The position numbers and the translations under genes are program-made. The notes below the pieces were generated by a model. That model saw nothing but the letters and a program-made list of their open reading frames with translations, did not search any database and was not told the origin of the DNA. Of a stretch of DNA of 64,000 bases, positions 1 to 9,005 are shown piece by piece; within the stretch, counting starts at the first letter, position 1; every line of letters starts with the position of its first letter. The DNA is from Noviherbaspirillum aerium (GTDB taxonomy: Bacteria; Pseudomonadota; Gammaproteobacteria; Burkholderiales; Burkholderiaceae_D), in NCBI RefSeq assembly GCF_008929045.1, contig NZ_VFAH01000023.1, positions 1 through 64,000 on the forward strand, in the 5' to 3' direction.

Positions 1-591
<591 letters not shown>

Positions 592-643
592 TAAATCAAC
601 CAGCAACGTAGCGGCCAAGCAGCATCTGCCCGGCGTCGCAGCA

Positions 644-673
644 AAAAATTGGGGGCTCGGGCCCCCAATTTTT
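644..673 (+). terminator. Rho-independent terminator after eno
   Basis: The perfect stem AAAAATTGGGGGC / GCCCCCAATTTTT (13 bp) closes a TCGG tetraloop and ends in a T run. It lies about 50 nt after the eno stop and before ftsB. The A-rich 5' arm means it could also stop transcription from the opposite strand. Confidence 0.88.
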
Positions 674-685
674 CAAGTACGCCAC

Positions 686-691
686 TAGAAT
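686..691 (+). promoter_or_regulatory. Possible -10 element 6 nt before the ftsB start
   Basis: TAGAAT ends 6 nt before the ftsB ATG, with no Shine-Dalgarno sequence between. The eno terminator lies immediately upstream, so ftsB needs its own promoter. If this is the -10 box, the transcript would start at or next to the ATG. No good -35 box is visible. Confidence 0.3.
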
Positions 692-697
692 GTCGGC

Positions 698-1021
698 ATG
701 CGTCTAATTACCCTCAGCCTTGTTGCCTTGTTATTCCTGATCCAGTTGCCTTTATGGCTGGGGAAGGGGGGCTGGCTGCGCGTCTGGGACCTCGACAAGC
801 AGGTAGTCGCCGCGCAGAAGAAGAACGACGAGCTCAAAGCGCGCAATGCCAAGCTCAATTCCGAGGTTCAGGACCTGCGTGACGGTACCGGTGCGGTCGA
901 AGAGCGCGCACGTTACGAACTGGGCATGATCCGCGACGGTGAAATCTTCGTTCAGATCCTTGAGCCGAACGGACAAGCGCCCCTCACGGCCCCCGATCCC
1001 AAACTGCAGAAGTCCGATTAA
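698..1021 (+). CDS. ftsB: Cell division protein FtsB
   Basis: FtsB is a small bitopic inner-membrane divisome protein that forms a complex with FtsL and FtsQ and helps activate septal peptidoglycan synthesis. The 107-residue product has a short cytoplasmic start, one hydrophobic segment at about residues 3-21 ([20 protein letters not shown]), then a periplasmic coiled coil rich in K, E, N and L (about 32-65), then the conserved stretch [13 protein letters not shown]. Its position directly after eno is the usual one in beta- and gammaproteobacteria. The eno terminator separates the two, so ftsB is probably expressed from its own start. Confidence 0.92.
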   Translation: MRLITLSLVALLFLIQLPLWLGKGGWLRVWDLDKQVVAAQKKNDELKARNAKLNSEVQDLRDGTGAVEERARYELGMIRDGEIFVQILEPNGQAPLTAPDPKLQKSD

Positions 1022-1109
1022 TTTCCCTTGATCCGCAGTACCCGTCCGCAATCCGGGGCGCTTGCACCGGATCATGCGCGATTCCGTATTTCCGCCTGCA
1101 GCCCCTGGC

Positions 1110-1153
1110 GGATATCGGGCATGGCACCATCATGCTGCAATGGTGCGGTATCC
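1110..1153. repeat. Imperfect inverted repeat between convergent ftsB and hslO
   Basis: Arms GCACCAT (1124-1130) and ATGGTGC (1140-1146) are flanked by GGATA and TATCC, giving a hairpin with a 9-nt loop between the two convergent stop codons. There is no T run, so terminator function is only possible. The rest of 1022-1165 shows no gene. Confidence 0.3.
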
Positions 1154-1165
1154 CGTCAACATGGA

Positions 1166-2089
1166 TCAATGCCGTACGCTGCCGGCAGGCTGGATGGCAT
1201 CGCTGGTATGCTCGGTTGCAAACAGCTGCGCGCAATCGACCTTGTCGAACTCGTAATGCTGGCCGCAGAAATCGCAATTGATGGCCAGCTTGCCCAGGTC
1301 GGCGAGGGCTGAGTCGATTTCCTGCTTGCCCAGCATTTTCAGCATGTTGCCCACCTTTTCACGATTGCAGCTGCAATGAAAGCTGGGATGCCGCGGTTCG
1401 AATACCCGGATCGTCTCCTCCCAGAACAATCGCCGCATCAGCGTGGCGATATCGGTCGTCAGCATTTCCTCGCGTTTCAGCGTCGAAGCCAAAATCACGG
1501 TGTGGTTCCAGGCTTCGGTGGCGTCCATTCCGGTTCCGGTGCCGCCTTCTCCCGGCAGTTTCTGCAGCAGCAGTCCGCGCGAGACCTGCTGGTCGGCGGC
1601 AAGCCATAGCTTCGTATCAAGCTGCTCGGAGCGCAGCATGTAGTTTTCGATGACAACCGCCACCGAATCGCCATCGAGGGGCACGATGCCCTGGTAGGGC
1701 TGCTGGCCTGGAAGCTTGTCCTTCGGGTCGAGGGTAATGACGAATCGCCCCTGATCATGCGCGTTGACCAGTTCCTTCAGGCCGGCATCGTCCGCGATGC
1801 TGACATCGTCGGCAAGCTTGGCGGTGGCGCGGATCTGGAGGTCGGAGTCGCATTCGACGACCAGCAGGCGCACCGGCCCGTCGCCATGCATCTGCATCAC
1901 GAGCATGCCGTTGAATTTCAGATTCGCCGACAGCAGCGCGGCGGCGGCCATCAGCTCCCCGAGCAGGGTGCTGACCGCAGGCGGATACGCCTTGCGCGCA
2001 AGTACCTGGCGCCATGCATCGGAAATTTCAACCAGCTCTCCGCGCACCGAGGCGTTCTCAAAAATAAATCGCTGCAAGTTATCCATCAT
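1166..2089 (-). CDS. hslO: Redox-regulated chaperone Hsp33
   Basis: Hsp33 is a cytoplasmic holdase that becomes active when oxidation releases zinc from its C-terminal cysteine centre. The zinc motif is visible as FHCSCNRE followed about 30 residues later by CDFCGQHYEF, i.e. CxC...CxxC. The N-terminal core begins LQRFIFENASVRGELVEI. The chosen start is the first of two adjacent ATGs (2089 and 2086) because it overlaps the upstream stop as TAATG and has AGAGA about 8 nt upstream. This gives about 307 residues, slightly above the ~290 usual for the family. The open frame continues further upstream but that part is antisense-like and has no family similarity. It is probably co-transcribed and translationally coupled with the carbonic anhydrase gene. 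Confidence 0.95.
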   Translation of the reverse strand: MMDNLQRFIFENASVRGELVEISDAWRQVLARKAYPPAVSTLLGELMAAAALLSANLKFNGMLVMQMHGDGPVRLLVVECDSDLQIRATAKLADDVSIADDAGLKELVNAHDQGRFVITLDPKDKLPGQQPYQGIVPLDGDSVAVVIENYMLRSEQLDTKLWLAADQQVSRGLLLQKLPGEGGTGTGMDATEAWNHTVILASTLKREEMLTTDIATLMRRLFWEETIRVFEPRHPSFHCSCNREKVGNMLKMLGKQEIDSALADLGKLAINCDFCGQHYEFDKVDCAQLFATEHTSDAIQPAGSVRH

Positions 2090-2613
2090 TAACCGATTCT
2101 CTTTAATTCTTTCTTGAAAAGCTGACCGCGCTTGACGTAATTGCCGGTGTTTTTCTGCAAACGGGCAATGTCTTCCTCGGTCAAGGTACGAGCCACCTTG
2201 GCAGGGGAGCCGATGATCAGGGAATTGTCCGGGAATTCCTTCCCTTCCGTAACGAGCGCGCCGGCGCCCACGAGGCAATTCTTGCCGATCTTCGCGCCAT
2301 TGAGTACGACCGCCTGGATGCCAATCAGCGAGCCCTCGCCGATCGTGCAGCCATGGAGCATTGCCTGGTGGCCGACAGTGACGTTTTTTCCCACGGTAAG
2401 CAGATAGCCCGGATCAGTGTGGAGTATGCAGCCTTCCTGCACGTTACTGTTCTCTCCGACCGTGATCAGTTCATTGTCGCCGCGTATCGTGACGTCGAAC
2501 CAGACGCTCGCATTCGCTTCGATCTTCACTTTGCCGATTACGTTCGCTGTCTCGGCGATATAGGACGATGGATCAATCTGCGGGACGTGTTCGCCCAGTT
2601 GGTAGATGGCCAT
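2089..2613 (-). CDS. Gamma-carbonic anhydrase family protein (left-handed beta-helix)
   Basis: This is a hexapeptide-repeat protein of the YrdA/PaaY gamma-carbonic anhydrase-like family, thought to be a zinc trimer. Family members hydrate CO2 or have no proven activity. With the start at MAIYQLGEH the product has 174 residues, and the three candidate zinc histidines are H65 (CILHTD), H82 and H87 (VGHQAMLHG). Hexapeptide turns (IGKVKI, VGENSN, IGEGSL, IGKNCL) run through it, followed by a C-terminal helix. An ATG 13 codons upstream (2652) is possible, but homologues I recall begin at this Met. It is divergent from the DUF455 gene (54 bp between starts) and overlaps hslO. Confidence 0.9.
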   Translation of the reverse strand: MAIYQLGEHVPQIDPSSYIAETANVIGKVKIEANASVWFDVTIRGDNELITVGENSNVQEGCILHTDPGYLLTVGKNVTVGHQAMLHGCTIGEGSLIGIQAVVLNGAKIGKNCLVGAGALVTEGKEFPDNSLIIGSPAKVARTLTEEDIARLQKNTGNYVKRGQLFKKELKRIG

Positions 2614-2667
2614 GGAATTTTCGTAGAATGTGGGGTTTGGTCGAGTCGACATTTTAACGCTGCTTGC

Positions 2668-3495
2668 ATGAACTCATCATCCACCCCGAATCCTGTCGTC
2701 CCGAGCGATTTGCGGCGCGCCGCGCTGTATTGGCTGCAGGAAACGGATGCGCACCGGAAAGCTGAAGGTGTCAAGCAACTTGCGCAGGCATGGGCGGAAG
2801 GACAAATGGTGCTCGACGTACAGAGTCAGCTCCAGCCGGCCGGCAGCATCCCAGGACGGCCGGCGCTTCCCGAGCTTGTCGCTCCATTGGCGGTGAAGCA
2901 CCGCTCGATGCGCACGTCAGAGGGGCGTTCGGCCCTCGTCCATGCGCTTGCCCACATCGAATTCAATGCCATCAATCTCGCGCTCGATGCCATCTGGCGT
3001 TTTCCCGGCATGCCCGCGAATTACTATGCCGACTGGCTGAAGGTGGCCGCCGAAGAGGCCTTGCACTTTGCGCTGCTGGCCGCGCACCTTGCCACGCTCG
3101 GCTATGCCTACGGAGACTTTTCCGCCCACAACAGCCTGTGGGATATGGCGGAAAAAACCGGCGGCGACGTGCTTGCGCGCATGGCGCTCGTGCCGAGAAC
3201 ACTGGAGGCGCGCGGCCTCGACGCGTCGCCTGCAGTGCGTGCGAAGCTTGCCCAGGCCGGCGACGAAGCGGCGGCTTCCATACTGGACATCATTCTGCGC
3301 GACGAAATCGGCCATGTCGCCATCGGCAACAGCTGGTATGCCTGGCTATGCAGGCAGCGAGGCCTCGATCCCATTGCCGCCTATGCCGATCTCGCGCTCC
3401 AGTACAAGGCGCCGCCACTGCGCGGACCGTTCAACCTTGAAGCCCGCAAGGCAGCCGGCTTCACCGAGGCGGAACTTGCCGCGTTGCGATCCTGA
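2668..3495 (+). CDS. DUF455 family ferritin-like protein
   Basis: This is an all-helical, probably diiron, ferritin-like protein of the DUF455 family, 275 residues. Carboxylate/histidine motifs typical of such a fold are visible: ALAHIEFNAINLALD, AAEEALHFALLAAHL and ILRDEIGHVAIGN. The enzyme reaction is not established for this family; relation to the tRNA hydroxylase MiaE has been suggested on fold grounds. The start is the ATG at 2668, in the gap between the divergent carbonic anhydrase gene and this one; the open frame runs further upstream but is antisense to that gene. No operon partner lies downstream. Confidence 0.83.
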   Translation: MNSSSTPNPVVPSDLRRAALYWLQETDAHRKAEGVKQLAQAWAEGQMVLDVQSQLQPAGSIPGRPALPELVAPLAVKHRSMRTSEGRSALVHALAHIEFNAINLALDAIWRFPGMPANYYADWLKVAAEEALHFALLAAHLATLGYAYGDFSAHNSLWDMAEKTGGDVLARMALVPRTLEARGLDASPAVRAKLAQAGDEAAASILDIILRDEIGHVAIGNSWYAWLCRQRGLDPIAAYADLALQYKAPPLRGPFNLEARKAAGFTEAELAALRS

Positions 3496-3713
3496 CTGGC
3501 TCTTTCCCTGCTTCAGCATCTCAATTAGCTGTTGAACAGCTTCAGTGCGTCATATCAACATGGGAAACTAAGCCCTTGCCAGACAGTCTCTAGGCATGAA
3601 AGGTCGCTGGTGGACACAAGAAGAAAGCCTTGCTGAAAGGCATCAGAAGAACCCATCCATGCCAGACCGTGCGTATCGAGTTATCCCGTTCACTTTCCAC
3701 TAGGGAGTCTGTC

Positions 3714-3968
3714 ATGTTGTTTCGATCCAACCCCATGCGCGCCGCGCTTGTCGCCGTCTTGTTGCTCACGGGATTATCCGCTTGCGAGAAACAGGAAACC
3801 GCTGCCGAAGGAAAAGGGCCTGCGGAGAGAGCCGGTCAACACATCGACCAGGCCGCGAAGCGTGCCGGCGAAGAGTTGAACAAGGTCGCCGAAAAAGCTG
3901 GCAAGGGCTTGCAGGAAGCGGGCGCCAAGCTGGAAGACAAGGCGCAGGAAGCTCAGAAAAAGGAATAG
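3714..3968 (+). CDS. Small helical lipoprotein of unknown function
   Basis: This 84-residue product begins with a signal peptide (MLFRSNPMRAALVAVLLL) ending in the lipobox LSAC, so it is probably a lipid-anchored envelope protein. The mature part is a charged amphipathic helix with an approximate 11-residue rhythm (AERAGQHIDQAAKRAGEELNK followed by similar units ending in AGAKLEDKAQEAQ), like many stress-related small lipoproteins. The ATG at 3714 has a good ribosome site (AGGGAG at 3702-3707). It stands alone between DUF455 and the patatin gene. I cannot assign a function. Confidence 0.75.
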   Translation: MLFRSNPMRAALVAVLLLTGLSACEKQETAAEGKGPAERAGQHIDQAAKRAGEELNKVAEKAGKGLQEAGAKLEDKAQEAQKKE

Positions 3969-4165
3969 TGCCTTCCTTGCGTTTCATGCGTTGACTAAGT
4001 TTCGTTTGCGATGCCGCCATGCCGGCAAAGCACGGCGCTTTATCGCCGAAGCGTCGTTCGTTCTCCCTCGGACCCGCCTTCGCCAATGCCGGTGAACGGC
4101 CGCCCGAATCTGCACCATCCGCGCAAGCTGTCGCATCCGCGCTCAAAACCATAACGGCTGTACTC

Positions 4166-5191
4166 ATGCACAAGAAAACCATTACCCTCGGCTTGCAGGG
4201 CGGCGGCGCCCATGGCGCGTTTACCTGGGGAGTGCTCGACCGCCTGCTGGAAGAGGAAGCAATCGACATTGAAGGCATCAGCGGAGCCAGCGCCGGTGCC
4301 ATGAACGCCGTGGTCATGGCCCATGGGCTGACAGTCGGCGGACGAGAGGGCGCCCGGCAGGCGCTGAAGGATTTCTGGGATAGTATCAGTCTGCGCTTGC
4401 CGTTCAGCATCATGCCGGATCATCCTGTGCATGCAAGCGACCTGGCCGCCCATTCGGAACTGCCGGCCAGCCTGCGGCCGTTGCTGGCACTGCCGCGTTA
4501 TTTCTCGCCCTACCAGCTCAATCCTTTCGATATCAATCCGCTGCGCGAGGTGCTGCTGCGCCAGGTTGACTTCGAGCGCTTGCGTGCCGACTGCCCGCTG
4601 CGCCTTTTCATCGCCACCACCCAGGTCAGCACAGGCACGCTGAAGCTGTTCCGCAACAAGCAGCTGACCGTCGATGTGCTGCTGGCCTCCGCCTGCCTGC
4701 CGCTTCTTCACCATGCCATCGAAATTCATGGCGAGGTCTACTGGGACGGCGGGCTCACCTCCAATCCGCCGCTTTTTCCCCTGATAAGCAAATGTGCCGC
4801 GCGAGACATGATGGTCGTTCTTCTCAATCCCGAGCCGACGCTCAAGGTGCCCAAGACAGCCGGAGAAATCTTGCATCGGCTGACCGAGATGGGTTTCAGT
4901 TCCAGCTTCTTCACCGAACTGCAGGCATTGACGCTGGCGCAGCGAGAAGCGCGGCGCGGGTGGCTCGCCTTCGGCAGGATCGAGCGCCGGCTGCGCCAGC
5001 TCAACCTGCATGTGATCGAATCGCAGCAGCTGATGGGGCAGCTCGGCAAGCACAGCAAGATGAATGTGAAACCGGCCTTCCTGCTCGGGCTGTATGAAGA
5101 GGGACGGGCGCGCGCTTCCCGCTGGCTCGCATCGAATGCCCAGGCGCTCGGCACGCGTTCCTCGTTCCGCCTGTCAAAGCTGTTTGCATAG
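4166..5191 (+). CDS. Patatin-like phospholipase
   Basis: This is a serine lipid acyl hydrolase with the patatin Ser-Asp dyad. Visible are the oxyanion-hole loop QGGGAHGAF (residues 11-19), the nucleophile elbow GASAG with Ser42, and the DGG motif with catalytic Asp194 (VYWDGGLTSNPP). The product has 341 residues. The start is the ATG before HKKTITLGLQGGG because the patatin fold begins there; an upstream in-frame ATG at 4019 would add 49 residues of low conservation. There is no clear ribosome site at either. No signal peptide is visible, so it is probably cytoplasmic or membrane-associated. It is convergent with the acyl-CoA synthetase gene. Confidence 0.88.
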   Translation: MHKKTITLGLQGGGAHGAFTWGVLDRLLEEEAIDIEGISGASAGAMNAVVMAHGLTVGGREGARQALKDFWDSISLRLPFSIMPDHPVHASDLAAHSELPASLRPLLALPRYFSPYQLNPFDINPLREVLLRQVDFERLRADCPLRLFIATTQVSTGTLKLFRNKQLTVDVLLASACLPLLHHAIEIHGEVYWDGGLTSNPPLFPLISKCAARDMMVVLLNPEPTLKVPKTAGEILHRLTEMGFSSSFFTELQALTLAQREARRGWLAFGRIERRLRQLNLHVIESQQLMGQLGKHSKMNVKPAFLLGLYEEGRARASRWLASNAQALGTRSSFRLSKLFA

Positions 5192-5237
5192 ACCGAGCTG
5201 AGGATGGTCCGCCGCCGGTACACGGTCCGCGTCCGCT

Positions 5238-6917
5238 TCAATCCGCCGCGGTTCTTTCCTGCTCAAGCTGACGCAGCACGCGGCGCTGCACCTTGCCCGT
5301 GGTTGTCATAGGCAAGGCGTCGATGAATTCGATTTCCTTCGGATATTCATAGGGAGCAAGCTTGCCGCGCACATGCTTCTGCAGTTCCGCAATCAGCTGC
5401 GTGTCGCTTTCCGGCGCGCGCGGCGTGTCCGGCGTCAGCACGACGAAGGCCTTGACGATATTGCCCCTTTCCTTGTCGGGCTTGGGCACGACCGCGACAT
5501 TGGCTACCGCCGGGTGCTTGACCAGGCAGTTTTCGATTTCCGAAGGACCGATGCGGTAGCCGGCCGCCTTGAACATGTCATCGGCACGGCCCTGGTACCA
5601 GAGATAACCGTCCTCGTCGATGGAGGCAAGATCGCCGGTGCGGCACCAGTCGCCGCTGTACTTGTTGCGGGTCGCTTCGGGATTCTTCCAGTAGCCGAGG
5701 AAGAAAATCGGGTCGGGATCGCCGTGGATATCTGTGCGGTTGAGGGCGACCTCGCCGGTGTCTCCGGCTTTCACCGGATTGCCGTCGTCATCGATCACGG
5801 CAACGCGATGTCCGGGATACGGCCGTCCCATGCTGCCCGGCTTGGCCGGCCAGCGCTGGGCGCTGTTGCCGACGATGTAGTTCATTTCCGTCTGTCCGAA
5901 CATCTCGTTCGGCGTCACTCCCAGCGCGGATTCGCACCAGTTGAAGACCGCATCCCCCACCGCTTCTCCGGCGCTCATGATCGCCCGCAGCTTGAGCGAG
6001 AATTGCCGGCGCGGCTCCGGAAACGCCTTCATCATCATCTTCAGCGCGGTAGGGAAAAGGAAGGTGTTGGTGACACCGTATTTCTGCAGCAGCATGAATG
6101 CCGTTTCGGCGGAAAACCTGCCGCGGTAACCGACAATGGGCATGCCGAAGTACAGCGTCGGCAGCAGGGCGTCCATCAGGCCGCCCGTCCACGCCCAGTC
6201 GGCGGGCGACCAGAAGACGTCGCCTGGCTGGGGAAACCAGTTTTGCGAAGCGACGAAACCGGTCAGGTTGCCGATGATGGCGGAGTGAGGAATCAGAGCG
6301 CCCTTGGGCGCGCCGGTGGTGCCGCTGGTGTAGATCAGCACCGCGGGATCGCTCGCCGCCGTGACCACGGGTTCGAAGGCGTCGCTGGCTTCCGCCAGTT
6401 CGGCACTCCATTCCAGGATGTCCGTCGCCGCGCAGTCGACGCCGATGACATGCCTGAGCGCCGGACAATTCACCCGTGCTTCGGCAAGGTTCTGCAACCC
6501 CGCATGGTCAACGATCGCGACTGCCGCGTCGCTGTGCTGCAGACGATATTCCAGCGCTTCCGGGCCGAACAGGATGGAAAGCGGCATGGCGATGGCGCCA
6601 AGGCGGTAACAGGCCATGTGGACCACCGCGGTTTCCGGTCGCTGGGGCAGAACGATGGCAACGCAGTCACCCTTGCCAATGCCAAGCGTGCGCAACCGGT
6701 TCGCCAGCCGGTTGGCCTGAAGATGCAGCTGCCGATACGTCAGGGTGGCGGTGTTTCCGGACTCATCCTCGTAATGAATGGCAATGCGCGCCTCATCATC
6801 GGCCCAGCGCGTGCAGCACAGCTCCGCAATGTTCAGCTGCTCTGGCACATGCCAGCGGAATTGCGTGTAAAGCTCGTTATAAAGATCAATCCGCGCCTGG
6901 TGTTGTGATTGAGCCAT
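5238..6917 (-). CDS. AMP-forming acyl-CoA synthetase (medium-chain/acetyl type)
   Basis: This is an ANL-superfamily ligase that activates a carboxylic acid to acyl-AMP and then acyl-CoA. Motifs seen in order: IYTSGTTGAPKGA (ATP loop), FLFPTALKMMM, MFGQTEMNYIVGN, WCRTGDLASIDEDGYLWYQG, RADDMFKAAGYRIGPSEIE (hinge) and TTTGKVQRR with the catalytic Lys. The N-terminus resembles the ACSM/acetyl-CoA synthetase-like group; the acid substrate cannot be read from sequence. The start is the ATG at 6917, preceded by GGAG at 5-nt spacing, giving 559 residues; another ATG lies 8 codons upstream. It is divergent from an alpha/beta hydrolase gene across a short shared regulatory region. Confidence 0.9.
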   Translation of the reverse strand: MAQSQHQARIDLYNELYTQFRWHVPEQLNIAELCCTRWADDEARIAIHYEDESGNTATLTYRQLHLQANRLANRLRTLGIGKGDCVAIVLPQRPETAVVHMACYRLGAIAMPLSILFGPEALEYRLQHSDAAVAIVDHAGLQNLAEARVNCPALRHVIGVDCAATDILEWSAELAEASDAFEPVVTAASDPAVLIYTSGTTGAPKGALIPHSAIIGNLTGFVASQNWFPQPGDVFWSPADWAWTGGLMDALLPTLYFGMPIVGYRGRFSAETAFMLLQKYGVTNTFLFPTALKMMMKAFPEPRRQFSLKLRAIMSAGEAVGDAVFNWCESALGVTPNEMFGQTEMNYIVGNSAQRWPAKPGSMGRPYPGHRVAVIDDDGNPVKAGDTGEVALNRTDIHGDPDPIFFLGYWKNPEATRNKYSGDWCRTGDLASIDEDGYLWYQGRADDMFKAAGYRIGPSEIENCLVKHPAVANVAVVPKPDKERGNIVKAFVVLTPDTPRAPESDTQLIAELQKHVRGKLAPYEYPKEIEFIDALPMTTTGKVQRRVLRQLEQERTAAD

Positions 6918-6945
6918 GGGGTCTCCAGTATAATTATTCAAATAT

Positions 6946-6959
6946 CGAACGATCGTGCT
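6946..6959. promoter_or_regulatory. Possible TetR-type operator between the acyl-CoA synthetase and hydrolase genes
   Basis: CGAACGATCGTGCT contains the perfect palindrome ACGATCGT (6949-6956) about 30 bp before the synthetase start, next to an AT-rich TAATTAT stretch that could be its promoter. Several TetR-family regulators of acyl-CoA genes bind palindromes with such a core. No regulator gene lies nearby. Confidence 0.25.
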
Positions 6960-7029
6960 ATTAGTGCCATACTGACACGCTATTATGCCTCCAACAGCCG
7001 TATTTCAAATTGACGCCGGTGCATCCACC

Positions 7030-7908
7030 ATGAAAACTTCCCGTTCCGAATTCATTCCCGTCCGCGGTCTTCAATACCATGTCAGACATTGGGGTGACGA
7101 AGATGCGCCCAAGCTCTTCATGGTGCATGGCTGGATGGACGTATCGGCCTCGTTCCAGTTCGTCGTCGACTGCCTGAAGCAACGCTGGCATGTCATCGCG
7201 CCGGACTGGCGCGGATTCGGGCCGACCAGGGCGCCGGGCGCGGACTGCTACTGGTTTCCGGATTACATGGCCGACCTCGATGCCATCCTTGCCCATTATT
7301 CGCCCGATCAGCCGGTCGACCTGCTCGGCCACAGCATGGGCGGCAATGTCGTGATGCTGTATGCGGGCGTGAGGCCGGCACGCATACGCAAGCTGATCAA
7401 TCTCGAAGGCTTCGGTTTGCCGTCCACCAAACCGGAACAGGCGCCCGGCCGCTATGCGGCATGGCTCGACGAATTGCGCAATCCGCCGCGCATGCGCGCC
7501 TACTCGTCGCGCGCCGAAGTGGCCGCCCGCCTCCAGAAAACCAATGCCCGGCTGAGCGACGAACGCGCCGAATTTCTGTCGAAGCACTGGGCGGAGCAGA
7601 ACGAAGGCGGCCAATGGGAAATCCTTGGCGACCCGGCCCACAAACTGGTCAGCCCGATTCTGTACCGTGTCGAGGAAGTCCTTGCCTGCTGGCAGGCCAT
7701 TTCCGCGCCGGTGCTGTGGGTGGAAGCGGCCGATACCGAAGCATGGCGGTGGATGGGGCCAAAGGAGACCGCGCGCCTGGAAATCGACCGCCGCATCGGA
7801 TTCATTCCCCGGGTAACGACAGCCATGATCGAGGACGCCGGCCATATGCTGCATCACGACCAGCCCGAGGAGCTCGCCGGCCTGATCGAAGGCTTCTTGC
7901 AAGCGTAA
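7030..7908 (+). CDS. Alpha/beta-fold hydrolase
   Basis: This is a 292-residue alpha/beta hydrolase. It has the oxyanion motif HGWMD, the strand-helix DWRGFGPT, the nucleophile elbow GHSMGG with Ser102, and the C-terminal catalytic His in EDAGHMLHHDQPEEL. An acidic residue is probably in the VLWVEAADTE segment. The substrate is unknown. The start at MKTSRSEF fits the family; an ATG 15 codons upstream (6985) is also possible, and neither has a strong ribosome site. Its divergence from an acyl-CoA synthetase suggests a link to acyl or ester metabolism, which is inference only. Confidence 0.8.
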   Translation: MKTSRSEFIPVRGLQYHVRHWGDEDAPKLFMVHGWMDVSASFQFVVDCLKQRWHVIAPDWRGFGPTRAPGADCYWFPDYMADLDAILAHYSPDQPVDLLGHSMGGNVVMLYAGVRPARIRKLINLEGFGLPSTKPEQAPGRYAAWLDELRNPPRMRAYSSRAEVAARLQKTNARLSDERAEFLSKHWAEQNEGGQWEILGDPAHKLVSPILYRVEEVLACWQAISAPVLWVEAADTEAWRWMGPKETARLEIDRRIGFIPRVTTAMIEDAGHMLHHDQPEELAGLIEGFLQA

Positions 7909-8018
7909 CAGCCCAATCCGCATGTCTTCTGCGTTTTGTCGGCGCAGCGACAGGGCGCTTCGGCGTACAATGAAATCAGTTCATTGCCTTTTTCATCCTG
8001 TCTTTCACTGCCTTTTTA

Positions 8019-8867
8019 ATGATTCCCATGCTTAACGTCGATCTGCATTGCCATTCCAACGTTTCTGACGGTGCCCTGCGTCCGGCGGAGGTGGCCGCGC
8101 GGGCGCACGCGAATGGCGTCGATGTCTGGGCCTTGACGGATCATGACGAAATCGACGGCATTCCGGAAGCAAGGGAGGCGGCCCATGCCCTCGGCATGCG
8201 TTACGTCACCGGCGTGGAAATTTCGGTCACCTGGGCGTCGCAGACGATTCACATCGTCGGGCTGCAGTTCGACGAAAACAACGAGGATCTCAAGCAAGGT
8301 CTGATCCGTACCCGTTCCGGCCGTGAGAACCGCGCGCGCGAAATGGCCGAACAGCTGGCGCAGGTCGGCATACCCAACGCCTTCGAAGGTGCGCTCAAGC
8401 ATGTCGGCAATCCCGATCTGATTTCACGTACGCACTTCGCCCGCTACATCATCGAGCTCGGCATCTGCAAGGATGTCAGCGAAGTGTTCAGCAACTACCT
8501 GATCGAAGGCAAGCCGGGCTATGTGCCGCATCGATGGGCGACGCTCAAGGATGCCGTCAGCTGGATCCGCGGCGCCGGCGGCATTGCCGTTGTCGCTCAC
8601 CCCGGGCGGTACGACCTGGGCGACGTCGGGCTCGATGCCTTCCTCGGCGAATTCAAGCGCTACGGCGGCGCGGGCATGGAGGTCGTGACGGGCAGCCATA
8701 CGCCCGAAGAATTCGGCCAGTATGCAACCGTGGCCCGCCAGTACGGCTTGCTGGCATCGCGCGGTTCGGATTTCCATGCTCCCGGCGAGTCCCATACCGA
8801 ACTGGGGGGGCTACCCCACCTGCCTTCCTCCCTGACTCCGGTATGGCATGACTGGCGTCTGGGGTGA
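8019..8867 (+). CDS. rnm: PHP-domain phosphoesterase, RNase AM / 3',5'-nucleotide bisphosphate phosphatase type
   Basis: This is a 282-residue trinuclear-metal PHP enzyme resembling E. coli YciV/RNase AM along its length. That family removes 3',5'-bisphosphate nucleotides and trims 5' ends of short RNAs and ribosomal RNA. PHP motifs are present: DLHCHSNVSDG, ALTDHDEIDG, GVEIS, VAHPGRYD and SRGSDFHAPG. The start at 8019 (MIPMLNVDLHCH) has no clear ribosome site; the second Met at 8028 is equally possible. Here it lies upstream of htpX and yciO. Confidence 0.87.
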   Translation: MIPMLNVDLHCHSNVSDGALRPAEVAARAHANGVDVWALTDHDEIDGIPEAREAAHALGMRYVTGVEISVTWASQTIHIVGLQFDENNEDLKQGLIRTRSGRENRAREMAEQLAQVGIPNAFEGALKHVGNPDLISRTHFARYIIELGICKDVSEVFSNYLIEGKPGYVPHRWATLKDAVSWIRGAGGIAVVAHPGRYDLGDVGLDAFLGEFKRYGGAGMEVVTGSHTPEEFGQYATVARQYGLLASRGSDFHAPGESHTELGGLPHLPSSLTPVWHDWRLG

Positions 8868-8951
8868 TCCGGGCCTCAACGTTCCAGTGTCTCCGGCGCG
8901 ATTCCTTTCTTCGGGCATGATGCTGTAATAACTTGTGGCATCATGTCGCCT

Positions 8952-8980
8952 CTTGATTTTGGACGGCAGGTACCTATCTA
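8952..8980 (+). promoter_or_regulatory. Possible heat-shock (sigma-32) promoter of htpX
   Basis: CTTGATT (8952) and CCTATCTA (8973) are separated by 15 nt after CTTGAT. This resembles the sigma-32 consensus CTTGAAA-N13..15-CCCCATNT, about 25 bp before the htpX ribosome site. The match is partial, so this is a candidate only. Confidence 0.35.
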
Positions 8981-9005
8981 GTTCCCGTCTTCTGGAGGCA
9001 CCCTA

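Noticed and set aside
1166-2278. A longer Hsp33 start at 2278
   Set aside because: The extra 63 residues overlap the carbonic anhydrase gene in another frame and do not resemble Hsp33.
5373-6908. A 511-codon plus-strand frame over the acyl-CoA synthetase gene
   Set aside because: Antisense shadow of a gene with complete ANL motifs.
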